Of a stretch of DNA of 64,000 nt, positions 53,382 through 62,500 are shown piece by piece. Origin of the DNA: Roseimaritima sediminicola (GTDB lineage: Bacteria > Planctomycetota > Planctomycetia > Pirellulales > Pirellulaceae); the NCBI RefSeq assembly GCF_009618275.1, contig NZ_WIAD01000021.1, positions 1 to 64,000 of the forward strand. The letters are read 5' to 3'. Within the stretch, counting starts at the first letter, position 1; every line of letters begins with the position of its first letter. The notes under the pieces are model-generated. The model did no database searches, was not told the DNA's origin, and worked only from the letters and a program-made list of their open reading frames with translations. The translations under genes were made by a program, and so were the position numbers.

Positions 53382-53573
53382 TTAAGAGGATTGATCTTCG
53401 TGTCGTCCGTTTTCGACCGCCGTTTCGTACACCGTCACAGCCGCTTTGGACATCAGGTGCATGGTCTGCTTGTCGGGAAGCAAGGGCAGTGATTTCAGGC
53501 CCATTTTGAAGATGACTTCGACAATTGCTTCTTCGATTTTCTTTTCTAGTCGCTTGACGGTTTTGGGGTCCAT
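53382..53573 (-). CDS. Small hypothetical protein
   Basis: 63 residues from ATG 53573: MDPKTVKRLEKKIEEAIVEV with the heptad-like helix, then LPLLPDKQTMHLMSKAAVTVYETAVENG. Amphipathic helices and normal codon use suggest a real gene, perhaps a regulator or toxin/antitoxin-size protein, but no family is recognised. Between it and the sigma gene (53060-53381) there is an overlapping, Arg/Lys-rich minus frame (53140-53301) that could be a second small protein; I could not support it. Confidence 0.55.
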   Translation of the reverse strand: MDPKTVKRLEKKIEEAIVEVIFKMGLKSLPLLPDKQTMHLMSKAAVTVYETAVENGRHEDQSS

Positions 53574-53625
53574 GATTTAACCGCTGATTGAGTATATAGG
53601 AACACTTGCTCAAGACGTCCTGGTT

Positions 53626-54519
53626 TCAGGGTTGCAGATGCTCTTCGAAAAAATCCCACATCGCCTGCATGGCACGTTGCTGGTGTTCGCCGCCGAAGCC
53701 GTGGCCTTGCCCTTCTAGGATCACCAACGTGTGATCCGCCCCGACTGCTGCCATCCTCTCGTCCAGCTTCGTCGCCTGCGCGACCGGCACCAGGGCGTCT
53801 TGGTCGCCGTGCAGGGTAAGCACGGGCGGGTCATCGTCGCTGACATAGGTGATTGGGCTGGCGGTTTCGTAGGTTTGCGGGACTTCTGTTGGCGTGCCGC
53901 CCATGAACGCGCGAAGCATCCAGGCGACGGAGCTACCGCCGTGACAAGAGGCCATCTCTGTAGGCCCGAAGAAGTTGACGACGGCCTGCACCCGGCTGGA
54001 CTGTTCTGGGTGCCCGCTTTCTCCTTCCAGCTCGCAGTCGGCATCGGTCAGGCCGACGAGCAGCGAGAGGTGACCGCCAGCAGAGCCACCGGTGACACCG
54101 ATTCGATCGGGATCGACGCGGTATTTTTGGGCATTGGCGCGGAGCCAACGGATGGCTGCCTTTGCGTCGTGGATCTGAGCAGGGAAGTTCGGTTCGGCCG
54201 GGGCGGTTTCCTTGTTCGCTTCGTCGACTTGCATCAGCCGGTAGCTGATCGTCGCGGCCACGTACCCCCGCTCGGCCGCTTGTCGGATCTGCTGGCTATA
54301 AGCTTGACGGCTGCCCCGGCACCAGCCGCCACCGTGGATAAAGACGATTGCCGGGAACGGACCTTCGCCGGCGGGCCGAGCCAGATCCAGTTTCAGATCG
54401 GTGTCGTCGGCAACGCCATAAGAGATACCTTGCTCGAGGGTAACTTCCCCGCACCTGGCGACCGGCGCCAACAAGCCCAGCGCAAGAAACGGTAAAATAA
54501 GAACGCAAAGGATCCGCAT
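53626..54519 (-). CDS. Exported alpha/beta hydrolase (esterase, HSL-like)
   Basis: 297 residues with a signal peptide (LILPFLALGLLAPVARC). Oxyanion motif FIHGGGW at 60-66, nucleophile S146 in GVTGGSAGGH, the acid at about 246 (LHGDQDALVP), and the histidine at about 276 (GQGHGFGG) form the triad of the HSL/BD-FAE-type esterases. Substrates are likely short acyl esters or acetylated polysaccharides in the periplasm. Single gene; upstream is a hairpin repeat. Confidence 0.9.
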   Translation of the reverse strand: MRILCVLILPFLALGLLAPVARCGEVTLEQGISYGVADDTDLKLDLARPAGEGPFPAIVFIHGGGWCRGSRQAYSQQIRQAAERGYVAATISYRLMQVDEANKETAPAEPNFPAQIHDAKAAIRWLRANAQKYRVDPDRIGVTGGSAGGHLSLLVGLTDADCELEGESGHPEQSSRVQAVVNFFGPTEMASCHGGSSVAWMLRAFMGGTPTEVPQTYETASPITYVSDDDPPVLTLHGDQDALVPVAQATKLDERMAAVGADHTLVILEGQGHGFGGEHQQRAMQAMWDFFEEHLQP

Positions 54520-54625
54520 GGCAAGGGCTCCGGGCTGGATAAGAAAGCGTAGGTTTCTGAGATTCTAGCCTGCGGCGTGTGTGCTGTGCTGTAACAGCGA
54601 TCGCATCTGCGGAGAGTCCGATACA

Positions 54626-54677
54626 GCAGCCACGTGCGTGGCGACAGGATGTAGCCATGGGCGCGACCCCATGGTAT
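54626..54677. repeat. Hairpin repeat, second copy of the 13808-13860 family
   Basis: ACAGCAGCCACGTGCGTGGC, GACAGGATGTAGCC, then CCATGGG-CGCGAC-CCCATGG. Stem differs from the copy at 13808-13860 but stays paired around GCGA. It ends just before the broken gene at 54712. Confidence 0.65.
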
Positions 54678-54711
54678 GGATACCCCAGCGGCGTTCCGTC
54701 CCGAAGAATCC

Positions 54712-55256
54712 ATGATGCAATACGTTGACTATGCACCTCCGGCTGTACCTTCGCTCAAGCAGCAGCGGGACGCCTTGCAGAAGGGCCTGGGCCGGTCATG
54801 GATGTGGGCGTCGGCGGGTGTGCTTGCCGATGCGCCCCTTCTCGAATCCTGTCTTCGCGACATGCGCTTTGACCAACAGTGCGAAGAACCACGAAGTGCG
54901 TGGCTCTGGAAGATCGTGCAGCACGCAGGAGCTGAGGATCGCTTGCGAGCCCCGATATTCGGGGCACTCAGTCGATTACCAGACGAGCGGAGTGCACAGC
55001 AACTGTGCGAGCTTGCCTACCGGTACGCCCAGGCGGGGCACAAACTTTTTCGTTCGCGGCTGGGAAATGCAATCCGCGAGCCGATGGTTCTCGGCTGGCG
55101 GTCGTCGCATACGGTTTGACGCCGTGCCAGAACTGCCGGTTCGATGCGGCGAAAGTACTTTGCCGGCAAGACGCCGCCCCCGAGTGGCTCCGCGAAGAAG
55201 GTCGCTACGACGCGGACGAAGGTTGTCGCCAGTTGTTTGCCGGCCCGTCGATTTAG
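54712..55256 (+). pseudogene. Decayed gene with internal deletion/frameshift
   Basis: An intact-looking N-terminal part (MMQYVDYAPPAVPSLKQQRDALQKGLGRSWMWA... to about 55075) reads into a stop at 55117-55119. In the -1 frame, a cysteine-containing segment (GLTPCQNCRFDAAKVL, then APEWLREEGRYDADEGCRQLF) continues from about 55095 to a TAG at 55254-55256. The two look like the beginning and end of one larger protein whose middle has been lost; I recall this pair of end segments as belonging to one large HEAT-like family, but cannot check it. No promoter assigned. Confidence 0.55.
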
Positions 55257-55349
55257 TGAGCCGTTTAGGCGATAGCCTCGGTTTCGTCAGCACAGAACCG
55301 GGGCTATCGCCCAAACGGCTCACATAAGCAATGCGTTATCGAATTAATC
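55256..55349. repeat. 22-bp-stem hairpin repeat (GTGAGCCGTTTAGGCGATAGCC)
   Basis: The 22-nt arms at 55256-55277 and 55302-55323 are inverted with one bulge; GGGGCTATCGCCCAAACGG continues into CATAAGCAATGCGTTATCG. A second, partial copy is at 18603-18656. The remaining bases to 55495 hold only a short coding-like remnant on the plus strand (about 55420-55515) that I cannot assign. Confidence 0.7.
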
Positions 55350-55495
55350 GGCAAGCCGTTGCAGGACCGGCAGGCGAGAAAGTTCACGGTAACGACGAGA
55401 TGAACCGCTCACCTCTTCACCTCTGATCGTTGACGACCGGGTGGTCGTGCTGGCGGGAAAGTTGACGGGGCCGGAAGACGACTTCCGCGGCAACG

Positions 55496-57559
55496 CTATT
55501 GGTGAGACAGGGCGTGGGCCGGTTCCTGATCTCGGGATTCGCTGAGCGATTTGATGGCCGGTGGAGGTAGTGCTCCCTGCCACACGGTGAGTTCGTCGAT
55601 CAGCCCATCGTAATTGCGTCCCGTGCCGGCTCGATGGCCGCCGATGACCAGACCGCCGAATTCGGAAGCCGGTCCCTGAACCGGCAACACGTGCTTCGCG
55701 ACCTGCTCGCCGTTGAGGAACAGCGTGAGTGATTTTGAATCGAAGGCGACCGCCACGTGGTTCCAGCGATCCAACAATTGGCTTCGATCGACCAGCGTGT
55801 TGAACGGACCTTGCGCCGCGGGCGTGGGGGCGGCCTCCGGTCGGTCGGCTGGTCGGAGAGTGTGTGTAAAGAGCTGCAGATTAACCTTGTCGGGGTTCGC
55901 GCCCGCTCGCAGCCCCAACGACAAATGGTAGGCACCCTTCTGGGATGGTCTTCCTTGGGCAGTGCTTTCCAGCAGAAAGGACCGTGCATCCGAATCGTGC
56001 TCGGGCAGGCTGGTTGGCTTGAACCATAGCGATAGCGTATGAGCGGCCGAATTGTCGTCGAGGAAGCTGCGAGGGACGACCAGGTACTGCTGTTTCGAAC
56101 GGTCGAACCGTGCAGCGCCTTCCGAGCCGTCGCCATCGTGGACAAGCGCCGCACCGTTTACGGGTTCGGCATCGATCCGGTCGCCAAGGAGTGAACGGTT
56201 GGAAAAGTCGCTGTCAAAGGACCAGTGGCCACGAAGCTGGGCGTCGCTTTCTGGCTCGACTGCCGCGTGCGTCATCTCGGCAAGCGGAATCACGACCTTG
56301 CGGTTGAGCTTCCCGTCCGGTTGCCGGAACTCAGCGATCAAGGTTGCTTCGTCTGCTTGGCCGTCGGCAGTCAGCGTAAGGAACTGATTGCCTTCGACGA
56401 GCGACCACTCGAGGGACGGGTGGTAGACATCAAGCTTGGTGATGACGTGCTGGTGTCCCGGCGAGATAATAAAATCGTGCAGGTCATACCCGACTCGCTG
56501 CGGGTGCATCAGGTGCCGAGCCACATGGATATCGCCGCCCAGCAACACGACCCCGCTGATCTTCTCCGCCTTGATATAGTCCAACAGAGCATCTCGCTCG
56601 TACCAGTACGTGAACATATCGTCGGTCTCGCTGTTCTTCTTGTCCTGCCAGATGGCTCCAGAGGCCAGCACCTTGAACGGCGCCTTGGACTCCCGCAGGC
56701 TTTTCAGCAGCCACTGCCACTGATCAGAACCGAAACACGTCGGCTGGGTGTTGTCGACCGGTGACGGCTGCGTCTGCGAAAAGTACCGAGGGTCGAGCAG
56801 GAAGACTTCGATCATTCCGAGATCGACTTTGTGATAGACGCCCTGCTTGCCGTTGCCGAACTGGGCATGAGCGCGGTACTCGATAAAGCCACGGCGTGTT
56901 GTGCTCTTGCCCGCCTGCATGTTCCGGCCGTTGCCGTTGTTGCGTCCGAAGTCGTGGTCGTCCCAGGTTCCGACGGTTGGGGTGTGGGCCGAGAGCGCGG
57001 CTAAGGCCGGCATTTGCAGGAAGTTGCGGTGCCGGGTGCGGACGACGTTCAAGTCGGAACTGTCGATGTACGGCGTGTCTCCCATCAAGCACACCATGTC
57101 GACTCGCAGCCTCTTCAGCTCTTCCCAGATCCCGCTGGGTTCCATATCGACACAGGACACAAAGCTGACCGAGACGCGGTGATTCTCGCGAGCGGGGTTG
57201 GCCGTCTGAAAGGAATGCTCTTCATCGGCGGCACCGAGCAGGCGACCGCTCGCGTCTTTCACTTGGTAGGTGTATCTCGTTGCCGGCTCGAGTCCGGTTA
57301 CCGCAAACTTTGCGACGAAGTCGTTCTCGCTGCGGGCTTCGGCCGCGACACGCTGCGCGACCTGTCCATCGCGAAACACCTGCAGTTGAAGCTTGGTTTC
57401 CTCTGCCGCGGGACGATACAGAATCCGTACTGCCGTGGGCTCGACAGCCCCGACGACCGGTCCAACCACATCCTGCTGCGCCAGCGCCGGCGAGGTGGCG
57501 ATGCTGAGATTGACTCCAAAAAGCATGACGGACAGCTGGAGAAAGTTTCGTCGGTTCAT
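55496..57559 (-). CDS. PhoD-like phosphatase with C-terminal LamG-type domain
   Basis: 687 residues. Tat-like start NRRNFLQLSVMLFGV. N-terminal PhoD_N-type Fn3-like domain, then metallophosphatase motifs: SFVSCVDMEPSGIW, MGDTPYIDSSD, TWDDHDFGRNNG, LLGGDIHVARHL and SPGHQH. From about 440 a concanavalin/LamG domain follows (LRGHWSFDSDFSN ... HTLSLWFKPTSLP ... DELTVWQGALPP). Exported alkaline phosphatase/phosphodiesterase (Ca/Fe type in PhoD); the LamG domain may bind a glycan. Downstream lies the repeat hairpin at 55256. Confidence 0.9.
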   Translation of the reverse strand: MNRRNFLQLSVMLFGVNLSIATSPALAQQDVVGPVVGAVEPTAVRILYRPAAEETKLQLQVFRDGQVAQRVAAEARSENDFVAKFAVTGLEPATRYTYQVKDASGRLLGAADEEHSFQTANPARENHRVSVSFVSCVDMEPSGIWEELKRLRVDMVCLMGDTPYIDSSDLNVVRTRHRNFLQMPALAALSAHTPTVGTWDDHDFGRNNGNGRNMQAGKSTTRRGFIEYRAHAQFGNGKQGVYHKVDLGMIEVFLLDPRYFSQTQPSPVDNTQPTCFGSDQWQWLLKSLRESKAPFKVLASGAIWQDKKNSETDDMFTYWYERDALLDYIKAEKISGVVLLGGDIHVARHLMHPQRVGYDLHDFIISPGHQHVITKLDVYHPSLEWSLVEGNQFLTLTADGQADEATLIAEFRQPDGKLNRKVVIPLAEMTHAAVEPESDAQLRGHWSFDSDFSNRSLLGDRIDAEPVNGAALVHDGDGSEGAARFDRSKQQYLVVPRSFLDDNSAAHTLSLWFKPTSLPEHDSDARSFLLESTAQGRPSQKGAYHLSLGLRAGANPDKVNLQLFTHTLRPADRPEAAPTPAAQGPFNTLVDRSQLLDRWNHVAVAFDSKSLTLFLNGEQVAKHVLPVQGPASEFGGLVIGGHRAGTGRNYDGLIDELTVWQGALPPPAIKSLSESRDQEPAHALSHQ

Positions 57560-57802
57560 GACTCGGACTCACCTTGTTGGAGGGGCTGCAGGATGCTGAG
57601 GTGCTGCCGTCGGCTTGTGCGGTGTGGATCGTTCGGCAGTCGCGCGACGTTGACCGAATCGACGATGGTTGCCAGCCTGAGCGAAATGAGTGGCCGTGTA
57701 CTTCAGGATAGCCGTAGCTGAACGGCGGCTCCGCCCTCGGACGCCCGCTGTGCGAAGTTTCGCGTTTGGCCGGCCACTGTCCAGGTCCACGAAAAGTCCA
57801 CG
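57560..57802. other. Promoter region of PhoD-like gene
   Basis: About 240 bp, no convincing gene on either strand; the minus-strand PhoD-like gene's promoter should be here. No Pho box (CTGTCAT-type repeats) recognised. Confidence 0.4.
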
Positions 57803-57842
57803 AAAAAAGGCCCGGTGCGATTTTAATTCGCAACGGGCCTTT
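57803..57842 (-). terminator. Rho-independent terminator of tRNA-Ala
   Basis: On the minus strand AAAGGCCCGTTGCGA, loop ATTAAAA, TCGCACCGGGCCTTT, then TTT. Strong stem with T-tract 13 bp past the tRNA 3' end. Confidence 0.9.
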
Positions 57843-57852
57843 CGGGGCTTCG

Positions 57853-57928
<76 letters not shown>

Positions 57929-58275
57929 GGCTGACGTTTCCCTCGGCGGCTCGTTCCACGCCTTGCTGGAGTGGGCTGCTTGGGATGTCTGGCTGAGAAG
58001 AAGAAAACTAGCAGGTAGCCGGCTGGTTCGTCAACCGTGGTTTTTGAGGGTTTGGGAGGGTTTTTTTGGGGGGGACGCTGGAGTGTAGCCTTTAGGCGAT
58101 TGGGGGCTGCGCTGGCGGGCGGCTGAAGCCTGGACTCCAGCGTTTCCAACGTCTGGCGACGAGGGGCTACGGGGGGGATGGGGCGGGGTGGTGGAGGCGC
58201 CGGATTGGTGTTTCCTGCCGTGGCGACTATCCTGCCTTAATTCGCCCGACCGTTTGACGCCGCCGTAGATTGCTG
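57929..58275. other. Spacer with hairpin repeat before LPG-synthase-type gene
   Basis: About 347 bp, no gene. It holds a GC/T-rich run (58040-58073), a GCTGGAGT-family hairpin (58074-58144) with the CCAACGTCTGGCGACG end (58146-58161), and the promoter of the next gene. Confidence 0.6.
58074..58144. repeat. GCTGGAGT-family hairpin, upstream copy
   Basis: GACGCTGGAGTGTAGCCTTTAGGCGATTGGG... pairs with ...GGCTGAAGCCTGGACTCCAGCGT. Nearly the same sequence recurs in the same orientation at 59357-59426, so the gene between is flanked by direct copies. Confidence 0.85.
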
Positions 58276-59352
58276 ATGAACGCTGCTGATCCTTCGCCAC
58301 CCGCTCGCCCGGCTGCGGGCCGCACTCGGCGAATGGCGATGGCGGCGCTGAAATTCCTCGTTCCCGTGGCCATCCTCAGCTTTCTGCTGTGGAAGATCAC
58401 CCCCGAGCAGTGGGAGGCCCTGCGGGAGCAGCCCAAGAACTATGGGTTGCTTTTGGCCGCTCTGGGAGTGGCTCTGATGGCGATGAGCCTCTCGTTTGCT
58501 CGCTGGTGTTTGCTGGTTCGTTGTCAGGGCATTCCGCTGTCGATGCTGGAGGCGTTTCGGCTGGGCGCGATCAGCAATCTGCTGAGTTTTATTTCGGCGG
58601 GCAGCGTCGGTGGCGACCTGTTCAAGGCCATCTTTTTGGCTCGCCGCAGCCCCGGAAAGCGTGTCGAAGCGGTCGCTTCGGTCGTGGTCGACCGGGCTTC
58701 GGGCCTGTACGGCTTGCTGGCGATCGTTTCGGTCGCACTGTTGTTGATCGCGCCGACTGCCGAGGGCGAAGGCGGCGAGAATCTGGCTCGCATCGCTCAG
58801 GCCGCCGTCACGCTGTTGATCATCGGCACGGTTCTGACGGCGGTGTTGATCGTGGGCGGCAAGCCGATCGACCGGCTGATCCACCGCAGCGAAACCATTC
58901 CCAAGATCGGCGAGGTGGTCCGCCGCGTGGCCGAACCGCTGCGAACCTTCCACACCCATCCCTGGGGGTTTTTGTGGTCGTTGGTGATGAGCGTCGGCGT
59001 GCAGTCGATGATGGTCGTCAGCATGTATCTGGTGTGCCTCGGGTTGTACGGTCCGGACGCCAACCCGCCGACGTTCGCCGAGCATTTCGTGATCGTTCCG
59101 GTGGGGGTGCTGGCCTCGGCGCTGCCCATCGCTCCGGCCGGTATGGGCGTGTTGGAGGCAGCCGTGGAGGGCATGTACAAGGTGGTGCCCGCGGTGCCGA
59201 CGGCCGCCTCGGGGACCCTGGTGGCGCTGGTGTTCGAAGTCGTCAAGATCGTGATGGCGCTGGTCGGTGTGGTCTTCTACTGGACGGCCGGCCGCGAAGT
59301 GCGTCGTTCGCTGGAAGCGGCCGAGGCCGCCGAAGAGGGCCAAGAGCCGTAA
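58276..59352 (+). CDS. Lysylphosphatidylglycerol synthase-type TM protein (UPF0104)
   Basis: 358 residues from ATG 58276 (an in-frame TTG at 58270 is also possible), about eight TM helices. Conserved features of LPG_synthase_TM proteins: SLSFARWCLLVRCQGIPLSMLEAFRLGAISNLLSFI, SVGGDLFKAIFLAR, VVVDRASGLYGLL and PVGVLASALPIAPAGMGVLEAA (cited in part). The C-terminal aminoacyltransferase domain of MprF is absent, so it is a stand-alone flippase-like domain, possibly moving lipids or glycolipids. Flanked by direct hairpin repeats. Confidence 0.88.
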   Translation: MNAADPSPPARPAAGRTRRMAMAALKFLVPVAILSFLLWKITPEQWEALREQPKNYGLLLAALGVALMAMSLSFARWCLLVRCQGIPLSMLEAFRLGAISNLLSFISAGSVGGDLFKAIFLARRSPGKRVEAVASVVVDRASGLYGLLAIVSVALLLIAPTAEGEGGENLARIAQAAVTLLIIGTVLTAVLIVGGKPIDRLIHRSETIPKIGEVVRRVAEPLRTFHTHPWGFLWSLVMSVGVQSMMVVSMYLVCLGLYGPDANPPTFAEHFVIVPVGVLASALPIAPAGMGVLEAAVEGMYKVVPAVPTAASGTLVALVFEVVKIVMALVGVVFYWTAGREVRRSLEAAEAAEEGQEP

Positions 59353-59356
59353 GCGG

Positions 59357-59426
59357 GCGTTGGAGTCTAGCCTTTAGGCGATTGGGAGCTTGGGCAGCGG
59401 GCGGCTAAAGCCTGGACTCCAGCGTC
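59357..59426. repeat. GCTGGAGT-family hairpin, downstream copy
   Basis: GCGTTGGAGTCTAGCCTTTAGGCGATTGGG... with ...GGCTAAAGCCTGGACTCCAGCGTC. Starts 5 bp past the stop of the LPG-synthase-type gene. The remaining 165 bp to the helicase gene hold its promoter. Confidence 0.85.
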
Positions 59427-59592
59427 TGATGAGCTTCGGCCGCGGGCGTGAAACGCTTTGGAATCTTCCCGGGGGCTGTGAATCAGCGGTCGGCAAAGTG
59501 CTCTTTAGCTTCTAAAATGCGCGATCGCTTCGGGCGGCTTCGGTGTTGCCCGATCTTTGTTTTTCCCGCCCATTTAACCGTTGAAGCCCTTT

Positions 59593-62500
59593 ATGGAAGC
59601 GACCCTGGCGGACTATTGCGAACCCCGTTTGGCAGACCGTGAACGTATGGCAGGCGAGCACCTGGCCAGTCGAGGAGGCGTGCAAACGCTGCAGCTGGGC
59701 ACCGGCGGGGTACGGGCGTACGTGTCCGAGCAGCGAGGCAATTTCCATAAGGTCGAGATGTCGTTTGGGTTGACCCTGCAGGGGTATCTGGAAGCGGGCT
59801 GCGAATGTTCGACTTGGCAGCGCGGGTATACCTGCCGCCATGTGTGGGCGGTAGCCAGTCATCTGCCGCCGGTGGATCCTGACTTGGTCAAGCGGGGCAG
59901 CCTGCAGATCGTAGAAATTCTGGGCGGCAAGATCAGCATCGGCGATCCGATCGTGAACAACACGAACGGGTCGGGCAAAAAGAAGAAGGGGCGATCCACA
60001 CCGCTGTGGCAAAAGCAGCTGCAGAAGCTGGGCGAATTCGCCGCCCCCGATGAGGAGGACGCTGCGGAGCGGTTGCAGGAGGTCCTGCAGGTGGGCAGCC
60101 GATGCTGGTTCGTGCTGAACGTGCCCGACCACTCGGACAACGAGTGCCTGACAATTAATCTCTATCAAGCTTCGCGAAAGCAAAACGGCGAATGGGGCAA
60201 GCCCACCTCGGCGACTCTGGACATCGACGACATGGACGAGATCGTCGATGCGGCCGATGCGATCGCCGTGCGGCTGCTGGAGCCGGTCCAGGAAAACGCC
60301 TACGGCTATCGCTATCACATGCGCTCGCGGGTCGGCAAGTTCACGGTCCGTCCCGAAACAGCAGCCTTGGCCATGCAGGCCATGTCGGCGACCGGTCGCC
60401 TGGTCTGGGATATGGGTTCGGGGCGGTCGTTGGTCGAGCCGCACGGGCTGAAGTGGGACGGCGGTGAGCCGTTCCGTTTGGTCGTCCGGGTCGCGCCGCA
60501 CACCACCGAGGACGGCAAGAAGCGGATCCGGGTGTCGCCTGTGTTGGTCCGCGGCGAGGACCGTGCGGAGCTGGACGACGCGTTGCTGGTCAGCGAAAGC
60601 GGTGTGGTCGTGTTTCCGCAGCGAGCCTGCCCGCTGGATGTGACTCACACCGAGTTGATCCAGCAGTGGCGTGGTACCGGCGCGATCGATGTCCCCTCGC
60701 GAAGCATCTCGAAATTGATGGAAACGATCGCTGGGTGGGGCAGTGTACGAGTCGAGCTGGATCCGGAGTTGCCGGTCAGTCTGGATCGGCTCGAGCCGCG
60801 GCCACGCTTGCATCTGTCCAGCGAAAGCGGCAAGGACAAGCACTTGGTCGCGGCGGTCCAGATGTGCTACGGCGAGCAAGTGTTTGCGTTTGGCGGCGGG
60901 CCGGCCGCGGTGTGGGACAAATCCAACAAACAGTTTCAGCAGCGAGATCTGGATGCCGAACAGCGATTGGTCGACCAGTTGCCGCGCGAGCGATTCTTTG
61001 ATCACGGCTACAACGACATCAAAGTCTTGCGGAAAGCCCTGCCGGCGCTGGTCAGCGAGCTGAGTGAGGCGGGCTGGGACGTCGTCGCCGACGGCAATGC
61101 GCTCCGCCGGGCGGGCAGCTTCCAGGTCGCGGTCAACAGCGAGCAGGACTGGTTCGATCTGGATGCCACGGCCGATTTCGACGGGGTCCAGGTCGCGCTA
61201 CCGGAGCTGTTGTCGGCCGCTCGCAAGGGACAGAACTTCGTCGTCCTGGACGACGGGACCCACGGCATCCTGCCCGAACAGTGGCTGTCGCAGTTTGCCG
61301 GCCTGGACAAGACGGGCGAAGTTGCCGAGGACTCGATCCGCTTTACCAAAACCCAGGCGCTGCTGCTGGACGCACTGTTGTCGCAGCAAGAGGAAGTGGC
61401 CCTGGACCGCGCCTTCCGCGCATGGTGCGAAAAACTAAATTCCTTCGAAGGCATCCGGCCGGTGCCGGCGCCGGCCGATTTCCAGGGCTCGCTGCGCGAC
61501 TACCAACAACTGGGACTGGGCTGGTTTCAGTTCCTGCAAGAGTTCCAGCTGGGCGGCTGTTTGGCCGACGATATGGGGCTGGGAAAAACGATCCAGGTCC
61601 TGGCGATGCTGGCCCAGCGGTACGGCGCGGCCAGCGGTAAGCACGACGGCAAGGCCAGCAAGAACGACGACGCGGCCAGCAAGAACGACGCCAAGGCCAG
61701 TAAGAGCGGTGACGCGGCCAGTAAGAGCGACGCGGCCGGTGACGACACAGCCGACGAGCGGCGGCCGTCGTTGATCGTCGTCCCGAAGAGCTTGATCTTT
61801 AACTGGCTGGAGGAAGCCGCGCGGTTCACACCCCAGTTGCGGATGTTGAACTACACCGGCACCGGCCGCGGTGAGCTGCGCGAGCAATTCTCCGAGGTCG
61901 ACTGCATCGTCACCACCTACGGCACGGTCCGCAACGACGCCAAATTCCTGCACGAGCAGGCGTTCGACTACGTCATCTTGGACGAAGCTCAAGCGATCAA
62001 GAACCCCGCCTCGCTGTCCGCCAAGGCCACTCGCGTGCTCCGCTGCGATCACCGCTTGGCGATGACCGGAACGCCGATCGAAAACCACTTGGGCGACCTG
62101 TGGTCGTTGTTCGATTTTCTCAATCCCGGGATGTTGGGCCAAGCGATCGGCGATCCGTCCAAGGCCGGCACCGACCGGCAGCGGCTCGAGCATATTTCCA
62201 CGGCGCTACGGCCCTTTATCCTGCGGCGGACCAAGGAGCAGGTGTTGACGGAGCTGCCGGCCAAGACGGAGCAGACGCTGTACTGCGACATGCATTCCAA
62301 GCAGAACAAGTTGTACGGCGAGCTGCGGGATCACTACCGCACGATGCTGTCCGATAAGATCAAAACCGAGGGGTTGGCCAAGAGCAAGATCCACGTCCTC
62401 GAGGCGCTGCTGCGGCTGCGTCAGGCGGCCTGCGATCCGCGGCTGGTCGATCGCAAGTCGGACGTGCACGGGGCAAAGATCGCCCGCCTCTTGGAACAGC

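Noticed and set aside
55344-55583. 79-codon minus frame downstream of the PhoD-like gene
   Set aside because: Composition is Ser/Thr/Arg shadow-like and it overlaps the 3' end of the PhoD-like gene; no motif.
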